64,000 bases of DNA, taken from contig CM036215.1 in assembly GCA_020631735.1 (NCBI GenBank), forward strand, positions 9,140,346 to 9,204,345, given 5' to 3'. A program made the translations under genes and the position numbers. Shown piece by piece: positions 11,750 through 22,960 of the stretch. Positions within the stretch are counted from its first letter, which is position 1. Each line of letters begins with the position of its first letter. This DNA comes from Saccharum officinarum. Taxonomy: Eukaryota > Streptophyta > Magnoliopsida > Poales > Poaceae. The notes beneath the pieces were generated by a model, which worked only from the letters and a program-made list of their open reading frames with translations, ran no database searches and had not been told where the DNA came from.

Positions 11750-12507
11750 ATCAAAGGAAGCACGCTGAGTTCATGGAGATGGTTAATATATGGAGGAAGC
11801 ACTGTGCAGCAAAGGATTTGATGGAAGAGTAATAACAGAAATGCAGAGAATGGTATTCAAAACTATAAGCGGGGAATGAAAAGCACTTGGTATCAACACC
11901 AAGGTGGATGCTGGCCCTCATTTCAAGTAACAAAGGGGTTTTAGTTTCTTTATTAATTTGGCTGCAAATGATCTGGCTTATATGATGGATAAAGCTAATA
12001 TCCTGAACTGCACATTAGGATATCTACTTATAAACTATCTAGGCAAAGAACGAGGAATAAATTACAACCATGCAAAGAGAAGAATGTGTTACCATGGGGG
12101 AGGCAAATCATAACCAATTCATCTCTAAGTAGTCTTCCAACATACTGTGTATGGGGGATGTTTTTATTACATGAAGTTCACTAGCAAATGGATTCCAAAC
12201 ATTCTTATAGAGGAATGACATAGGAAAAATTATAGTATCACATGCATGGTAAAAATGGGAGAACCTAGCTAAACCTAAAAAATTTGGATGGTTGAGCATT
12301 ATCAACACTAGAATAATGAGTCGGGTATACTGCAGTTTCTTGAGAGAGAAATAATTGAACAACAGAGAGCGTTTTCTTATATAGCAAAGGCACTGGCTAA
12401 ATGGAGAGTCTCAGTTCTCGAGGGAGAACATGGATTTTTAGGCATCATTTTGGATAGAAGGGTTTGCATTTGGTATAAGATACATGGGCTACGAATACTT
12501 CCTATAG
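11750..12507. other. Non-coding interval
   Basis: AT-rich sequence between the exon at 11487-11709 and the CACTA-like end. It would be intronic if the exon at 13083-13231 belongs to the same gene. No domain was recognised. Confidence 0.35.
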
Positions 12508-12740
12508 CACTACTACAGCGCAGGGATATAGTATGGTTGCGATAGATTGAAGCCTCTATTGCCACAATCAATGCTTGGTTGCCACACTGTTTCATTGCTA
12601 TAGGTTCTATTGCCACGCTATTTGTGTGTTGATATAGCAAATATTGCCAAGCTAAATGATGATGCCAATAGTCTATATTGCAATGCTGTATTTACTAGCA
12701 TCAAACAATAATGTCATGCTATTTGTGTGTTGATAAATCA
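12508..12740 (+). repeat. CACTA-like end with subterminal repeats
   Basis: Begins CACTACTACAGCG, as CACTA elements do, and continues with variants of ATTGCCACGCTA (near 12559, 12577, 12611, 12645, 12663). GCTATTTGTGTGTTGATA is repeated near 12628 and 12718. No matching opposite end was found in the window, so it is a fragment at best. Confidence 0.4.
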
Positions 12741-13082
12741 TTGGGACAAAGCCATTAAACCAAAATATGATTTGTCTGTACACATCGTTAACGAAACCAT
12801 CCAATTCCAAACTTGGCATAGACACACACATTGCTCAAACCCGTACATTTTTCAATGCACACTTGTTTGTACACGTCAAAATCTAATGAACTATGTTTGT
12901 CATTGCTTCATAATATCTGTCTGCTCAATGGTAGATCAATTCTTAATAGAATTACACACCAAACGTGTGATTCCGTGAGATAGATCCAAGTCTTTATATA
13001 CCTATCCATACTGACAACAACCAAATTAAAACCCGTGAAGAAAACATTTATCTTTCATACCAAACAAATATTTATTAAGGAG

Positions 13083-13231
13083 TCCGGGCACGTGACGGCT
13101 CCAGGCCGGCAGAATTTTTCTCCATCACCAAGCTGACGCCCGGGCCAGTCGAAGAAGTGCCCCGCCAGGATGGCGAGGAGGAAGATGGGCATCACACGGA
13201 TCAAGGAGCAAACGACCCAAACTCTTGTTCC
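13083..13231 (-). CDS. Possible membrane-anchor exon (copy 3)
   Basis: After an acceptor (CTGACAG|GGAACAAG) the frame reads TRVWVVCSLIRVMPIFLLAI and on to a hydrophobic LAGHFFDWPG. Its start lines up with RVGMILWALF of the exon at 11709, so it may be another duplicate of the same exon. The 3' limit is a guess. Confidence 0.35.
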
Positions 13232-13322
13232 CTGTCAGAAAACAAAATGGCGGTAAAGATGGCGATCGAGGTCCTGTCCTTGAAGGTGGGCATGGAGTAG
13301 AAAGAGAGGTACTAGTAGAAAG

Positions 13323-13419
13323 AAATCGCGCACTGCGGCTGGCTAAATTGCGGAAGCACCATGATGTTGGTGTCTAAATCGCGCACTGCGGCTGGCTAAA
13401 TCGCGCACTGCGGCTAGCT
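13323..13419. repeat. 22 bp direct repeat, three copies
   Basis: AAATCGCGCACTGCGGCTGGCT occurs at 13323-13344 and 13376-13397, and with one mismatch at 13398-13419; the last two are in tandem. Confidence 0.85.
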
Positions 13420-13869
13420 AGGGAAATCGAAGCTGGTGGAGGCGGCGGAGAGAAGAAGGCCAAAATGTTGGTGTCATCCATACAGACCTCGTGATGAGGC
13501 TCCATGATGAGGACGGTGTAGGAGGCGACGGGCTCACAGAAGACTATCTCCGGCGAAGTTTGCGGCAACGACGTCGATCGACGGCACCGGGGAAGAGAAC
13601 GGCGTATAGGAGAGGAAGGCAGGGGCGGCGGCGGCTGCGGCGGAGTGGGTCTCTAGCGAGTACGTGCGCTTCGTCTTAAATGTAATATTGTTTGGTCGGA
13701 GAAGTTAAAGTTTAATGAATACTTTTGTTTTATTTGATAAAAATTTTTTAATTTTAAATTAACTATTTATCTAGTAAATTATTTCTAATCAGTGCCGTCT
13801 GCCTTTAATACTCTATGTATTTAAGGGATTAACTCCAGGGAACCCAACAGGCCCTGGGGGAACCATGTA

Positions 13870-14222
13870 ATTCCACGGCTACGGCGGCGGGGGCGGCGTC
13901 GTCGGGTGCGGCGGCGGTGCGGAAGGGCAAGGCCGAAGCAGCTGCAGCGGCGGCTGTCTTCCCCATGGCAGTGGATGCAGCTCGTCGGTGGCCGGCCTCC
14001 CCGTTGGCCGCGGATCCGTCCCAGCGGCCTCCCTCTTCCCCATTGTCCGCGGCAATGGCGCGGCGGCGGCGGCGGCATCAGCTTCTTCGATGTCTGCATT
14101 TGGTGCGGCAGAATCGTCTCCCAATCGATGGCACTCGAGGGAACGCCGGCTTCCACAGCCATGGCAGAGGCTGCTCGATGACCATGCCTCCTTCTTGCTG
14201 GGACGATTCGGGCGATTGTAGT
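13870..14222 (+). pseudogene. Possible FLZ zinc-finger gene relic
   Basis: In one plus frame the sequence reads FFDVCIWCGRIV (14082-14117), resembling the first half of the FCS-like zinc finger (FLZ/DUF581: FLDxCFxCGxxL). A shifted frame downstream gives TRGNAGFHSHGRGC where FLZ proteins have YRGDxxFCSxxCR. One frameshift and loss of the second cysteine pair would make this a relic. The match is short and the identification weak. Confidence 0.25.
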
Positions 14223-14324
14223 AGCCCAATGTCTCCTGCGTTTCGGCGTCAACCAAGCTTTGATCCAGCATGGTATAACACTTCTTCCTACTATATGCTG
14301 ATTTACTGTTGTTTTATCCAATGA

Positions 14325-16318
14325 TTCATCAACTGCTGTAGGCTGCAATGACTCAGACAAATGTTATGTTTCTGCTGTATCTTCAGGTGCTGTTGTTCAG
14401 TTTTTTTTTTTTTTTTGACTGAAAGCTGTTGTTCAGTATGTACTAGAAAGACTGGTGCAGCTTTGCCGCGCCTTCCGTTGAGCGCCAGTCCAGGATTTAC
14501 AAATATCGATGATGCCAGGATTTAAAAATATCAATGATGAAGCTCATGGTGTCGATATGGGGTTATTGGAGCTGGCACGGCCTTGGAAACCTGCATTCCT
14601 TGATTTGCTAGTGGTATAACCAGTATTCTTCCGTCTTCTACATTTGTAGGTATGATAGTGATTTCTATAACTTAAATCATCATTACAATAAGGAATTTTA
14701 TTGTACTACCATAACTTTGGAGATTTAGCCATTTAGGTCTGAACATTCAATGGAAGGGAAATTTCATTCCGCAAGCTGAACACAACAGCTGCATCTAGAA
14801 CTATCTCCAAGCAAAGTCATGTCTGTTTTGTTGAAGATTAGAAGACTGCTATATAGGGCATGCAAGTTTGCCTCAGCACAGGTCACCCGTCAATTACTGA
14901 ACCATTGATCAAACTTTTTTACATGGAAAGGAGGTGATCATCTCCTCATCCTGTATGTGCTTTCAATTTGAATTCACATGGCTGCAAGAGAGTTTATCCA
15001 GCTGCTGTGTCTGCTCCATAATCCATCACTGATCACCCATTGCAGGGACAAGCAACTGTGACAATTTGTAAGTTGTCACACACTTGAACCACATTCTACT
15101 CGCTTATATTTGGATAATTACAAATCACTACATAGTTAGTAATTAGAGAATTTGTCAGTCATCAGTCAACTGAGCAGCACTCTACTTGCTTAATCTTCTT
15201 AGCTGGTATTGTGTCATCCAGCCTGAGTCTTCCAAGGACCATGGCTAAGTACATCGTGTCGTTTTAGAAGAGCCGATTTTGTTCTCTTGAGGCTTCTTCT
15301 ACTTCCACTCCAGATTTTTCGCTTTGAACACGGAAGAGTTGTTGGATATGAAGAATGCAATTTCACAGATTCAGACTAAACTACTGTGTAATCATCTGAA
15401 ATGATCTTCCACCAGCATATATAGTATATGCCATAATGACATCCTTCTAGTATCAATAAGTAAACCATCTAGTATCAAACAGATTAGGTAACATTCATGC
15501 AATATGTATAACTAATTATACTCAATGTGCAGATCAATAAGTAGCACCTGATAATGGACTGACAAAGAATTGTTGCATCAGTTACATCAGTTAGAAAGAA
15601 TTATCTAGTTTATAGGTATGCAAAGCATGCTTCTCTTCAATATTATCTACTTTTTAATGTCGTTTGTTGTATCCTAAGTATGCTTAACTTGGCACAATTT
15701 CAATTTACTGGTTATTAGCCAGTGACAGTCTCATGCGGCATTGTGTTTGTGGCCAGCCATAGCACCATAGTGCTGAGCCTGACATGTGCGGCAGTGGTGG
15801 ATACTGAAATTCAAAGGATAAAGGATCACTGATATTTACAAATAGAAGGAGGAACGGATTACCCTATAGAGATGGAGGGTTGAGATACACTGTTTGTACC
15901 TGTCGACTCTAGCATTTGGGAGCAGCACACATTAGCATGATTGAGTTGGGGGAGTCAGCAGCATGTTCCTTATCTTGCACGAGCTCCTGCCACCGTCGCT
16001 GCCACCGTGTGAGGGCCGGTGAGCGAGCCTCTGTGCATTGCGGATGGTGGAACTTCTGTGTTGACAGCCAGTGGTGGGGATCAATTTGCAGTGGCCCGAG
16101 CAGGCAGAGGGACAGGAGGCGGGAGCGAAGCAGTGATGGTGGAGGGGATGAGAAGTCGAGAATGTCAGCGAGCAGGTTCGCAAGCTTAATCAGCTGGTTG
16201 AGCTTGAACCCATGATTCGATATGAGAAGATTTTGAAGTAGAAACATTGTTTCTCGGTGTAATATGAGCCTTTACTTCGCTGGAACTAAGAGTTTCAAGT
16301 TCTAAGATATCAGAGTTA
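14325..16318. other. Non-coding, no gene seen
   Basis: About 2 kb without a long ORF. A poly-T run lies at 14401. Plus-strand ORFs near 15916-16215 have no recognisable domain. The sequence has intron-like composition, possibly the remains of the gene whose start lies near 13.9 kb. Confidence 0.35.
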
Positions 16319-16428
16319 CAGGTAGCAGTAGATGAACTAAGAGTTTCAGTTGGTTCTAAGTTATGCAATGACTGACAGCAGTAGATAGTTTCGTATTTGT
16401 TTTCAGTCAGTTCATCTACTGCTACCTG
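16319..16428. repeat. Perfect 20 bp inverted repeat (hairpin)
   Basis: CAGGTAGCAGTAGATGAACT at 16319-16338 is exactly reverse-complemented at 16409-16428, with a 70 nt loop. It could be a MITE remnant or a small-RNA hairpin; nothing shows expression. Confidence 0.7.
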
Positions 16429-17287
16429 TTCAGTAACTAAAATCCTTGCACTGCGTAGTCATGATGTATGTGTATTTAGTTACTTATGATTCTGGATGCT
16501 ACTTGTTCTATGATTCTGAATTTTTCTGCGCTCAAGATGATGAAGATGCTTTTTCTACCATTACTCAAAGTAGTAATGCTGTTGTGAATCAATGTAGAAG
16601 TTAACATTAGCAGGTCCTGGATACCTGAAAAGGCAGTTAACTGGTATGGAATGGTAGTTTTGCTTGTTTTGTAGTGAACTGATTGATGACAAGTGGTAGC
16701 TGTGCTTGTGCATTTCACTTGCAGTGATCATCCCTGATTTCTATTCCCTGTACACATTTCTGGTCCCTGTACATATATTTCTGAAATTTGAGTTAGTGCA
16801 CTCATCAGGATGCTACCTGTTACCTGTTTTTGGTGCCTGTTACCTGTTACATGTGTATTCATTTTCTTGCTGAAGAATTTGGTAGATCCTTCTTAGTCTG
16901 CTACTGCACAGCCGACTGTGTAGATCTAGCACTCGTAGTTGATCTCACCATGTTGTGAACTATTTTTCTGCAGGGCTATCGGTTTATTGAAAACAGCAGG
17001 AGTCAACAATGTTATACACCATCCATGGAAGAGGAAGAACAGTATATTGAAAATAACAGTCCTATTTTTGGTGATAGCAGTTCTGTTTTTAGTAATTTCA
17101 GTTGATGGGGAATGTGTTTTTGGTGATTTCAGTTCTGAAAAAGTCACTTTTATACAGTAATGGCCGGCCTGTTCAAGATGTCTGATTGAACTGCAGATGA
17201 GTGGGCTGCTGTGCCGGCAACCTCTACGCCAGTAAAGTCTGAACATTAATGGCAAGGTGGTTGAAGATTGAACCTGACATTTAAGTA

Positions 17288-17626
17288 ATGTCCGATGGTA
17301 AGAAGAGTGGTTCAATCGTTATATATGTTTGTGCTGATGAACTGAAGAAGAGAGTTATTTTGAAACGCGCTCTTGAGGTGGCATCGCGATCAAAGCTTTG
17401 GGTTTGTGGAGATAATTGTTCTCTAACATTTTCTGACAGAAGTAAGTTAAGGAACGATCTTATAGCTGCAAAGTTCACTTTTTGGGTTGTATATGTTTGT
17501 GGTGATAATTGTTCTCTAACATTTTCTAACAAAAGTAAGTTAAGGAATGATCTTATAGCTGGGAAGTTCACATTTTTCATACTGAAACTGCCGTGCAAAA
17601 TTTATGTAAAACTTACAGGCTCTTAA
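17288..17626 (+). CDS. Hypothetical 112-aa ORF with a 31-residue tandem duplication
   Basis: ATG at 17288. The interval holds two copies of a 93 bp unit (17403-17495 and 17496-about 17582) in the same frame, each encoding a version of VCGDNCSLTFSxxSKLRNDL. A looser upstream relative, IVIYVCADELKKRVI, precedes them. The unit being a multiple of three keeps the frame open. The protein is not recognised and no splice context is clear; it could be part of a larger decayed gene or chance. Confidence 0.3.
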   Translation: MSDGKKSGSIVIYVCADELKKRVILKRALEVASRSKLWVCGDNCSLTFSDRSKLRNDLIAAKFTFWVVYVCGDNCSLTFSNKSKLRNDLIAGKFTFFILKLPCKIYVKLTGS

Positions 17627-19871
17627 TTACTTTACATGAGTACAAAGAAGGATAGAAATTTTGGTTCACTGCAATAGAATTTTGCTTCTGCAATTTTGGT
17701 TCTTATAAGTGTTTTTTTGCCTGGCCAATATCAACTTCATATATCTTACATGCTTCTATAATTTACACTATTTCTAAGGTAGCTCTCCTTATTGCTGCTA
17801 CTGCAGTCTTGATCATATGGGTGGTAATTTGCATCCCAGGAAGCATATTTTCTGAATTGATATATGATTTTCTAGCACCCATAATGGCCCCATTTGATGC
17901 AGTTGGACGAGGCAAAGAAAAGCTGCTTTGTGGTAAGTTTTTCTTTGAATGAGTTGTCTATGCTTAACTCTGCGGTCGTTAGTATATCGTTTAGACATTG
18001 CTTAGCTTGCTGTTCTGAACTTGAGGATGGAAGGTTGTACAGTAGTCAGGGACGTAAAGATTTCCCTTTTCATTCCTATTTTCCAATTATGGACGACCTT
18101 TGTCTTCAGAAACTTCCTGACAGGGAGCCATATAAGATACCGTCCGCATCCTGTTCACAGTTTTCTGTTTAAATCTTTCCACTTTCACACCTGATCAACA
18201 TAGAGTTTCTCAATTAACTTCACAGGGACGACCTTCGTATTTTGATGGCCTGAGCCTCTTGTGGGGTAATTGCTTCCTCACTGTGGCTTCCATAGCTCAG
18301 TCACAGCCTTACAGGCACACTGCACTGCTTGTGCATAAGCAAATCGCGCTGTGCTTTCTGCTGGGCTCAGCACACACATATTTTCTTCAGAATCATGATG
18401 AGTTAAATACTGAGTCACTAAGTTGTACTTTCGGTTTCAAAATTTATCACTAACCTTTTCGTTTTCATTGCAGACAGCTTGATTATTTCTCAGTCTTAAA
18501 ACTGATGATGCTGGTGCTCGTTCAATGAACTTGATTCATCAGCTATGGGTGATCTGAATCATGGAAGCTCTCTCCCTCTACTTCTCTGTCTACATCTTTT
18601 GTTGCCACTACTTCCGTTTGCATCATTCAGGATTGGGGACCTAAACAAAATGACTTGGGAACATCATTTGAAGATAGATATTTGATTTTTTTTTTCTACC
18701 TTATTGATTGTGTTTGGTTACAACTATAACTGTGTATGCTTGAAAGATTTAAATGTTTGGATTGTGATGTTAACATGTGCTTGGTTAATTTCTCGATGGA
18801 TTTGTGCTGCTTCGATATTAATAACTAGCAAATTTCTGCGTGTATGAGTTGGTTTTGGAGACATTTTTAATAACACCTCTATCAATGTTTGAAGGCTTCT
18901 AAATTGGGAAATCTCAAGGATCCTACTTTTTATGCGTGGTGTGCTCCTCTTACTTTTTTAGTCCAGTACCGTCTTAAGATGCTCTTAGTAACTGTTACAT
19001 GACAGGTAAATCAACATTTGCGCGGAACCTATTTAGTATGCTTCCTTATCACACAAATGTAATTTTCAATCGTGATTCAACACCATACAAGAATCTGGTG
19101 TTCCATTGTTCCTTGGTCACAATATTATTGGAAAAGGCTTAATGCGTTGATCAAAAGGGGAACTTACTTAACGGTTATTGGTTTTTTGTTGTTGTTGATA
19201 TATCTCTCTGATCACAGCTCTTTTTAACAGGGCAGTAATCTAATTTTGCTTCAGTTTGTACATGCTCTCGCCTCTGTTATTTCAGCTACTCATCTTACTG
19301 GCAGGTTAGCGATGATTCAGACAAGTCACAATCTCAGGCTCTCAGCTGCCATGGATCGGATGACGCCTTGGCGTGCGGGACCCTGGGCGCTCCACGTGTC
19401 GCCCGCCCAGTGCGCTGCGCGCCTTTCGCCGCCGTATCCATTGTCCGGGAACGCCTACCCCGTGTACACAATACACTTGTACCCCCTGCTGTCGACAGAT
19501 CCACGCCAACACGACGAGGAGCGACTGTTTCAACCTGGGACTGAATTTCGCCACGTCCGGTAACATCAGGAATACCAGATTGTCCGAGAGGTTTTTGGTG
19601 GCAAGCTCAAAATTAGATACATCAAAGATAGGATAGCCCGGACAGTGGTATTATCATAGAGGCTTTGCTTTGGGCCACGACATGACAAAAAAGGAGAGCT
19701 TTTGACATGCTGAAACTCTGATAATTATATCCATATATACACTGTGCACACATGCCTGCAAAATTCGTCTTCTCTTTTGCGCGCACAAGAAACTACTCTT
19801 CCAACGCTCGAGTCGGATCCGACGGTCAAGAGGGACTCGGGGGAGTGGACGTTGACTCGGCCGTGTCCCTC
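17627..19871. other. Non-coding, no gene seen
   Basis: Over 2 kb with T-rich tracts and intron-like composition. Short ORFs at 17894-18172 and 19246-19563 have no recognisable domains. The stretch from 19330 to 19500 is GC-rich. Confidence 0.35.
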
Positions 19872-20292
19872 ACGAAGCCAGCACCCGGGCAAGTGGGGCT
19901 CGAGCCCCCCCTACGGCTGTGAAGTACGTGAAGCCCCCCTGGAGCCCCACCTACGGTTGTCAAGTACTGTATTTAGATAAAAGGTTATAGATAAATACAA
20001 TGCATGCTGATTCCTTACTATTTCTGTTATGATTAGTCAACTTATTTATAAGTGCTAAGATGGATAGTAAGCATCGATCAACATGTTTTCATCGTCACGT
20101 GTCGTCTATAAGTTTCGTAATTTGGCCTTTCGTAATTTGGCATTTCATGATCTATTTTTTGATTTTCGTCGATGTTTCAATATAAGACTACTTCAAATTA
20201 TTATATTTGTTTATTGTAAGGAGTCATAGTGAGATTATGTTGCTGTTGCCACGCGTTCAGCCCCCCTAAAACATTTCTTGGCTTCGTCCCTG
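19872..20292. mobile_element. Decayed hAT-like element
   Basis: The right end (minus strand) begins CAGGGACGAAGCCAAGAAAT and the left contains CACGAAGCCAGCACC, matching as inverted hAT-type termini. The interior is AT-rich and non-coding. The extreme left bases differ and no TSD is seen. Confidence 0.55.
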
Positions 20293-20688
20293 CCTCCCGC
20301 CTTGTCATCGCGGCCGCCGGCGTCGGGATCCGTCCGCGTCAACGCCGTGGAGGTAGAGAACAAACACCTCAGCAAGAGGCCCATGCTGGCATACGGCGTG
20401 TTCCGAATCTCCTGGGAGGTGCAGTGCAGCGTGGTTCCAATGTTCGATGCGGACGACGGCGAGGTGCAGCGCGTGCTGATGATGGACCTGCGTGCTCGCC
20501 ACGGACGCCTGCGCGTGCTCATGTCTGCGGACGAGCTGGACCAAGCGTTGTTGCCGCCGGAGCGCGCTGGCTTCCCGCTGCTCGATGCCCCACGCCACGC
20601 AAGAGCTTCGTGTCTCCGGGCTTGCACGGCGTGGAAACGACGGAGGTGCCAAGATCGCTGCGGTGAGTTCCGAGGGGGGTCGGCATGA
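20293..20688 (+). pseudogene. Coding-like fragment, unrecognised
   Basis: Downstream of the hAT end the plus frame is open for about 130 codons with high GC at third positions. It reads, for example, LSKRPMLAYGVFRISWEVQC and then MFDADDGEVQRVLMMDL. It has no start codon of its own and its end is low-complexity, so it is probably a gene fragment. I do not recognise the family. Confidence 0.3.
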
Positions 20689-20699
20689 GGCGGTGCACG

Positions 20700-21570
20700 G
20701 CAACAGCCGTTGGGGGCTGCCAAGGCAAGCTGTAACACATTGTTACGGGATGCAGATATTCACTACCAGTCTTCTCATTTTAAAAAGGACAATCGATAAG
20801 ACAACGGAGCAAATTTCCTAATCCTATGCGAAATTCAGGAAAACACAGGGCATGGAGCATTTGCCTTCCGTGGGCAACAAATGGTGGAGACCTGTAACTC
20901 TGATCTGTGAGCATACCGGATCAAGGGGTTTGCGTCCCTAGCCCCACCTACTGTTGACCGTAGGCCCGTAGCCTGGCCGCTGCGTGGTGTGTGGGTGTCA
21001 ATTGTGCTGCTGACCCAAGACCCATTCAACATCAACCAACAACACTCTGGGGCCAGGCGATCCACCAGAGCCTCTTATTGCTTTGACGAGATTTTTTTTT
21101 TAAATCACTGGTACACGCACGGATTTTTTTTCGTCCAGCTTTGCGGTGATTCACGTGATCCTCAACAGGCTACACAGCTCAAGGTATGGCACGCCAATTT
21201 TTCTACTCGGAAAAACATTCCTCGGCAGTAAGATTCTGCTCGGAGCAACACGATCTCCGGACCGATTAATTATTCTACTGCCGCCCGTCCTCGTCACAAC
21301 CAACCGTAGAGACATCTCCACGTGCGCCGCGGCAGCTCTTGCCAATGCAAATTCAGCGCGCCCAAAACGAAACCACTGACAGTGTCATGTTCAAAACGGC
21401 CCACGGTTCCCCTCGGCATGGAAAATCATGCCAGCAAAAACCGCCCACCACTGGCAAAATAACTGCTAGTACTAGTACATGGTAAAAAAAAAAAGACCAA
21501 GTCCCCACGAGGGAAACTGCTGCCCCCCTGGCCCCTGGCCCCGATGGTTCTCACTCTCACGTCACAACAG
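20700..21570. other. Flank 3' of the PS1 copy, no gene seen
   Basis: Mixed sequence with short ORFs only. An A-run at 21485-21494 is the only simple feature. Confidence 0.4.
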
Positions 21571-21868
21571 TCACACCGAGGCCAGCGACGCCAGCAGCGG
21601 CGTCTTGTTTTCGGCGGCGTCCGTGGCCGTGGCCTGCGCGTACAGGGAGTTTTGACGCAGGATGAGCTTCAGGTCCTTGGCGGCCGCCTAGGGGACCCTC
21701 CGCTTCATCGCGTGGTGGTGGCTGTTGTAGTGGTTCTCCGCCAGCGCCGACGCGTCCAGGCACGACCACGCCGACCCCCGCGGCGCGCTGGCCGCCCCAC
21801 ATGAACCGCCTCGATGACGGGTCCATCAGCGACTTTCGGAACTCCTTTGCTCCCTCGCAAGGCAAGCC
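21571..21868 (-). pseudogene. PS1: PS1 exon 6 (C-terminus)
   Basis: Begins after CGCGCAG| with GLPCEGAKEFRKSLMDP and FMW. A frameshift near 21793-21799 is needed to continue into SAWSCLDASALAENHYNSHH, and that frame has an in-frame TAG at 21688-21690 before AAKDLKLILRQNSLYAQAT and the stop at 21571-21573. Confidence 0.85.
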
Positions 21869-21983
21869 CTGCGCGTGCAACGCAACACAACCAAGCAGTT
21901 TCAGTTCCAAACTTCCAATGCCCAGCAGAGAGCAGACATGGTCATCTGAATGCAAGTGATGATGGTTCACAGTGGTACCGTAC

Positions 21984-22384
21984 CTCTGCCATGGCTTTGA
22001 TCTTGAGCGTGACGCTGTTAGACAGGACGACGACCTTCTCGCCGCTTCGGAGCCTGCTGAAGACGAGGGCGCAGTCGAGGACGCGGTCCTCGGGCCTGGG
22101 AGAGACGATGTCCGCGAGCGCCGAGCTTCGTGGGGAGAAGAACGCCGCTATCGGGTTTGAGGAGCCGGAGGAACCGATCTCGATCTCCTCGTCGATGCGC
22201 TGCGCTGAGGGGGTCGCGGGCGGGGTTGGTGTGCTACCGGGAACATGTCGGCCGAGCTCTGGACGTGGATCCACCAGCTCTCTGTTGCCATGCACTCCTC
22301 GATCCATTGCAGGATGGAGGTCGCCTTTGTTGACCGTCTGAATAGGCCCTCAACGCTGCTTCATGGGATCCAACTCCCTGATCA
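21984..22384 (-). pseudogene. PS1: PS1 exon 5 (PIN domain)
   Basis: Begins after CCACAG| in phase with exon 4 (R-I-V-I-R-E-L-D across the junction) and ends at GCAGAG|GTACGG. An extra T gives an in-frame TGA at 22350-22352; the shifted frame continues as EGLFRRSTKATSILQWIEEC, and near 22232 the frame shifts again into TPTPPATPSAQRIDEEIE. The remaining PIN residues EDRVLDCAL and LSNSVTLKIKAMAE are intact. Confidence 0.85.
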
Positions 22385-22571
22385 CTGTGGAGACAGTAAA
22401 GAGGAGAGGAGCGTAGTACTTCAGTTAGCAACTGGAAATAGCACACACTAGTAATTGAGTCGGCAAGTGCAAGTAGATCTGTGCCACAATCAAAACAGGG
22501 GCACGCAATGCAGATATCAAGGCACGATGGACTAAACCAATTGGTAAAATGGGACATTTAAGACTTAGAAA

Positions 22572-22895
22572 ATGCAGAAGCTAGCATCCCTTAAGCTGTT
22601 AAAATTATAAGCAATGTAGGTTGACTGTTGTGATTGAGTCTTATTGAGTATTTGAGTAAGCAAGCAAACAACATAATTAATGGGAGGATATCACACTATC
22701 ACAGGCAAGATGGATTAAAACAATAAAACCATTACTATAATGGGAGGAATGACCTGAAAGGACAGTTCAGATGGGAAAAAACACAGAAGCAAACATCCCT
22801 CAGTTGATAACATTATTATAAGCATAGGTTGACTATTAAAATGGAGTATTCACTATCATTATCAACAGCAAGCAAGCAAACAACAGAATAAATTA
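22572..22895. repeat. Diverged tandem duplication in PS1 intron 4
   Basis: About 22572-22680 and 22782-22895 share GCAGAAGCTAGCATCCCT-like, TATAAGCATAGGTTGACT-like and AGCAAGCAAACAACA blocks in the same order, with a period of about 210 bp. Confidence 0.6.
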
Positions 22896-22960
22896 TGCAT
22901 GCAAGCAAGCATTTGTTCAAGCTTCAAAACATTTGATGATTGTATTTGCTCTGAACTTAC

